Positions 4,465 through 7,036 of a DNA stretch of 7,036 nucleotides are shown here, piece after piece. The notes below the pieces were generated by a model. It was not told the origin of the DNA and searched no databases. It saw nothing but the letters and a program-made list of their open reading frames with translations. Each line of letters begins with the position of its first letter. Position 1 is the stretch's first letter. Source of the stretch: an uncultured Ruaniaceae bacterium (GTDB lineage Bacteria > Actinomycetota > Actinomycetes > Actinomycetales > Beutenbergiaceae); NCBI GenBank assembly GCA_938004115.1, contig CALKWS010000341.1:1-7036 (forward strand), written 5' to 3'. Both the position numbers and the translations under genes were made by a program.

Positions 4465-6969
4465 ATGGAAGAAAAGGCGCCGGTGAGCAGCACCCCGAGC
4501 ACCACCCCGGACCCGGTGGTACCCGGTTCGCGGGTGCGCTCGGCGCTGGGTAGGTTCGGCGCCCGGGCCAGCACCACCCCCAAAGCACTCGAACCGCTCC
4601 TGGCCGTGGTCCGTGCCAACCACCCCAAGGCGGACCTGTCCGTGATCGAACGCGCCTACCGGGTGGCCCAGCAGTCCCACCAGGGGCAGTCCCGCAAGAG
4701 CGGCGACCCCTACATCACCCATCCGGTGGCGGTGGCTACCATCCTGGCCGAACTGGGCCTGCCCCCGGCCACACTCGCGGCGGCGCTGCTGCATGACACC
4801 GTGGAGGACACCAGTTACTCCCTGGAACAACTGCGCACCGACTTCGGCGAGGAGATCGCCCTGCTGGTCGACGGCGTCACGAAACTGGACCGGGTCAAGT
4901 ACGGCGAGGCCGCCCAGGCAGAGACGGTGCGCAAGATGGTCATCGCCATGGCCCGGGACATCCGGGTACTGGTGATCAAACTCGCCGACCGGCTGCACAA
5001 CGCTCGCACGTGGAAGTACGTGAACCGGGAATCGGCGGCCCGCAAGGCCCGGGAGACCCTGGAGATCTACGCCCCGTTGGCCCACCGCCTGGGGATGAAC
5101 ACGATCAAGTGGGAACTGGAGGACCTGTCCTTCGCCACCCTGTATCCCAAGGTGTACGACGAGATCGTGCACCTGGTGGCCGAGCGGGCGCCGGCGCGTG
5201 AGGAGTTCCTGAACATGGTCCGCGACCATGTGGTCGAGGACCTCAAGGCAGCCAAGATCAAGGCCACCGTGACCGGCCGGCCCAAGCACTACTACTCGAT
5301 CTACCAGAAGATGATCGTGCGCGGACGGGACTTCGCCGACATCTACGACCTGGTCGGAGTGCGCGTCCTGGTGGAATCGGTGCGCGACTGTTACGCAGTG
5401 CTGGGCGCCCTGCACGCCCGCTGGAACCCGGTCCCGGGCCGGTTCAAGGACTACATCGCGATGCCCAAGTTCAACATGTACCAGTCGCTGCACACCACGG
5501 TGATCGGTCCGACGGGCAAACCGGTGGAGATCCAGATCCGCAGTTACGACATGCACCGCCGCGCCGAGTACGGTGTGGCCGCGCACTGGAAGTACAAGGA
5601 AGCCGCGCGCGGGGCCAGCAAACGCAAGAGCGCGGACGCCGATGCGATGCCCTGGCTGCGACAACTGGTGGACTGGCAGCGGGAGACCTCCGACCCGGGC
5701 GAGTTCCTGGATTCGCTGCGGTTCGAGATGTCCGGCACCGAGGTATACGTGTTCACGCCCAAGGGGGACGTGCTCGCGCTGCCCTCCGGCTCCACCCCGG
5801 TGGACTTCGCCTACGCGGTGCACACCGAGGTCGGGCACCGCACGGTGGGCGCGCGGGTCAACGGCCGGCTGGTCCCGTTGGAGTCCACCCTGGAGCACGG
5901 CGACACCGTGGAGGTGTTCACCTCCCGGGCCGAAGGGGCCGGACCGAGCCGGGACTGGCTGGGTTTCGTCAAGAGCCCCCGCGCCCGGAACAAGATCCGG
6001 CAGTGGTTCACCAAGGAACGCCGTGAAGAGGCCATCGACCACGGCAAGAGCGCCATCGCCCGGGCGCTGCGGAAACAGAACCTGCCCATCCAGCGCCTGC
6101 TGAACCACGAGATGCTCGTGGTGCTGGCCGATGAGATGCAGCACCAGGACGTCTCCTCGCTCTACGCCGCCGTCGGCGAGGGACACGTCTCGGCGAGCAC
6201 CGTGGTGAAGAAGCTCGTGGCCAACCTCGGCGGCGAGGACGGCGCGGAGGAGGACATCGCCGAGGTGACCCGGCCCGGCTCCGCCCGGCCCAGGTCGCGG
6301 CCCGCCGAGACCGGCATCATCGTCTCGGGGATGGGCGGCGCGGACGTGCTGACCAAACTGGCCCGCTGCTGCACCCCGGTACCGGGGGACGAGATTGTCG
6401 GGTTCGTCACCCGCGGCTCGGGCGTCTCGGTGCACCGCGCGGACTGCGGCAACCTGCACGGCCTGCGCGCCCAGCCAGAACGGATCGTGGACGTCGAGTG
6501 GTCACCCTCGGCGCAGAGCGTGTTCCTGGTGCAGATCCAGGTGGAGGCGCTGGACCGGGCCGGGCTGCTGTCCGACGTGACGAAGGTCCTCTCGGACAAC
6601 CACGTGAACATCCTGTCCGCGAACGTGTCCACCTCCCAGGACCGGGTGGCGATCTCGAGGTTCGCCTTCGAGATGGCCGAACCGTCCCACCTGGGCCACG
6701 TGCTGCGGGCCGTGGGCCAGATCGAGGGTGTGTTCGACGTGTTCCGTTTGACCGGGGCCAGGCCGGCCCCGCCGCCCGGGCAGAGCAAGGCACAGTCCGC
6801 GGAACCGACACCGACCGCGGGAGACGACGCCGGGGGACCGCCCGCCGCTGTGAAGAAGCAGGGTGGGCCGGCCAAGGCGACGGAGCAGGCACGGGAACCG
6901 GCCGAGCACCGCGCCGCCCCGGTGGGCACCCCCAGCGAGGTGCTGACCGGGCGCAGCGCCCACCCCTGA
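4465..6969 (+). CDS. relA: Bifunctional (p)ppGpp synthetase/hydrolase (Rel)
   Basis: An 834-residue stringent-response enzyme that makes (p)ppGpp from ATP and GDP/GTP on stalled ribosomes and also degrades it. The hydrolase domain (about 45-200) keeps its HD-type residues: H86 in YITHPVAV, H110-D111 and E114-D115 in LLHDTVEDT, and D175/N179 in KLADRLHNART. The synthetase domain (about 240-390) has GRPKHYYSIYQKM (271-283), DIYDLVGVRV (292-301), the RFKD motif (326-329) typical of bifunctional enzymes, YQSLHTT (339-345) and the catalytic-type E355 in VEIQIRS. Then come TGS (about 425-487), a helical linker, the conserved-cysteine region LARCCTPVPGDEIVGF (632-647, later C661) and a C-terminal ACT/RRM domain (about 685-763). 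A Pro/Ala/Gly-rich tail (764-834) follows. The ATG has AGGAAG touching it (4459-4464), too close for an SD. The in-frame GTG at 4483 has GAAAAGG (4471-4477) 5 bases upstream and is a real alternative start, six residues shorter. Confidence 0.96.
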   Translation: MEEKAPVSSTPSTTPDPVVPGSRVRSALGRFGARASTTPKALEPLLAVVRANHPKADLSVIERAYRVAQQSHQGQSRKSGDPYITHPVAVATILAELGLPPATLAAALLHDTVEDTSYSLEQLRTDFGEEIALLVDGVTKLDRVKYGEAAQAETVRKMVIAMARDIRVLVIKLADRLHNARTWKYVNRESAARKARETLEIYAPLAHRLGMNTIKWELEDLSFATLYPKVYDEIVHLVAERAPAREEFLNMVRDHVVEDLKAAKIKATVTGRPKHYYSIYQKMIVRGRDFADIYDLVGVRVLVESVRDCYAVLGALHARWNPVPGRFKDYIAMPKFNMYQSLHTTVIGPTGKPVEIQIRSYDMHRRAEYGVAAHWKYKEAARGASKRKSADADAMPWLRQLVDWQRETSDPGEFLDSLRFEMSGTEVYVFTPKGDVLALPSGSTPVDFAYAVHTEVGHRTVGARVNGRLVPLESTLEHGDTVEVFTSRAEGAGPSRDWLGFVKSPRARNKIRQWFTKERREEAIDHGKSAIARALRKQNLPIQRLLNHEMLVVLADEMQHQDVSSLYAAVGEGHVSASTVVKKLVANLGGEDGAEEDIAEVTRPGSARPRSRPAETGIIVSGMGGADVLTKLARCCTPVPGDEIVGFVTRGSGVSVHRADCGNLHGLRAQPERIVDVEWSPSAQSVFLVQIQVEALDRAGLLSDVTKVLSDNHVNILSANVSTSQDRVAISRFAFEMAEPSHLGHVLRAVGQIEGVFDVFRLTGARPAPPPGQSKAQSAEPTPTAGDDAGGPPAAVKKQGGPAKATEQAREPAEHRAAPVGTPSEVLTGRSAHP

Positions 6970-6982
6970 TCCGCTGGGTCAC

Positions 6983-7036
6983 CCGGGCAGCGTCGCACCC
7001 GATCGGCGTCACACCCGGGCAGCGTCGCACCTGATC
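6983..7036. repeat. 16-bp tandem repeat units downstream of relA (run off the window)
   Basis: Three consecutive 16-bp units are followed by the first 6 bases of a fourth. Unit A is CCGGGCAGCGTCGCAC (6983-6998), unit B is CCGATCGGCGTCACAC (6999-7014), unit A recurs exactly (7015-7030), and CTGATC (7031-7036) starts a B-like unit. A and B agree at 12 of 16 positions, and alternating A-B gives a 32-bp higher-order period. A degenerate unit, CTGATCCGCTGGGTCAC (6966-6982), precedes them and overlaps the relA stop codon. A 16-bp period is not a multiple of three, so coding is unlikely. No gene is visible here. The array probably continues to the right; its role is unknown. Confidence 0.8.

Noticed and set aside
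3436..6459. A very long minus-strand open frame (1007 codons) opposite apt and relA
   Set aside because: It lies antisense to apt, most of relA and the end of secF, all with clear family motifs. Its translation is rich in His, Arg, Gly and Val with no recognisable domain, as expected for the complement of GC-biased coding sequence.
6982..7036. CRISPR array at the right end
   Set aside because: The repeats are only 16 bp, directly adjoining, with no unique spacers; it is a simple tandem repeat.

Overview
The window is a compact, all-plus-strand housekeeping cluster with the order yajC - secD - secF - apt - relA (bifunctional rel). The very high GC content, the strong G/C bias at third codon positions, GTG starts, ATGA/GTGA gene overlaps and the gene order itself point to a high-GC actinobacterium. 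The long acidic SecD and the (p)ppGpp synthetase/hydrolase type fit that as well. A member of the Micrococcales is my guess, but genus and species cannot be told from this sequence alone.

Layout. Bases 1-184 are non-coding: two near-identical copies of a 21-bp tandem repeat, a GC-rich stem-loop, a TAGAAT -10-like hexamer and a Shine-Dalgarno (SD) sequence before yajC. yajC (185-583) is followed by a 70-base gap with two perfect 7-bp hairpins, the second abutting the ribosome binding site of secD. secD (654-2744), secF (2741-3847) and apt (3844-4374) are joined by 4-base stop/start overlaps, so they are very probably co-transcribed and translationally coupled. A nested hairpin starts in the apt stop codon and probably ends or attenuates the operon. 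A short gap with a -10-like TACCAT precedes relA (4465-6969). From the relA stop codon to the end of the window there are only 16-bp tandem repeat units, cut by the window edge.

How the genes work together. YajC, SecD and SecF form the accessory SecDF-YajC membrane complex, which uses the proton-motive force to help the SecYEG/SecA translocon pull proteins across the membrane. Apt salvages adenine to AMP using PRPP. Rel makes and degrades (p)ppGpp, the starvation alarmone that controls purine metabolism among other things. The Sec and purine/stringent-response modules are neighbours by conserved actinobacterial gene order rather than by an obvious shared pathway.

I see no mobile element, RNA gene, CRISPR array or novel enzymatic system. 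The most unusual points are the twin hairpins before secD, the large acidic insert of SecD with a calcium-loop-like motif, the ambiguous (possibly leaderless) start of relA, and the short tandem repeats at both ends.
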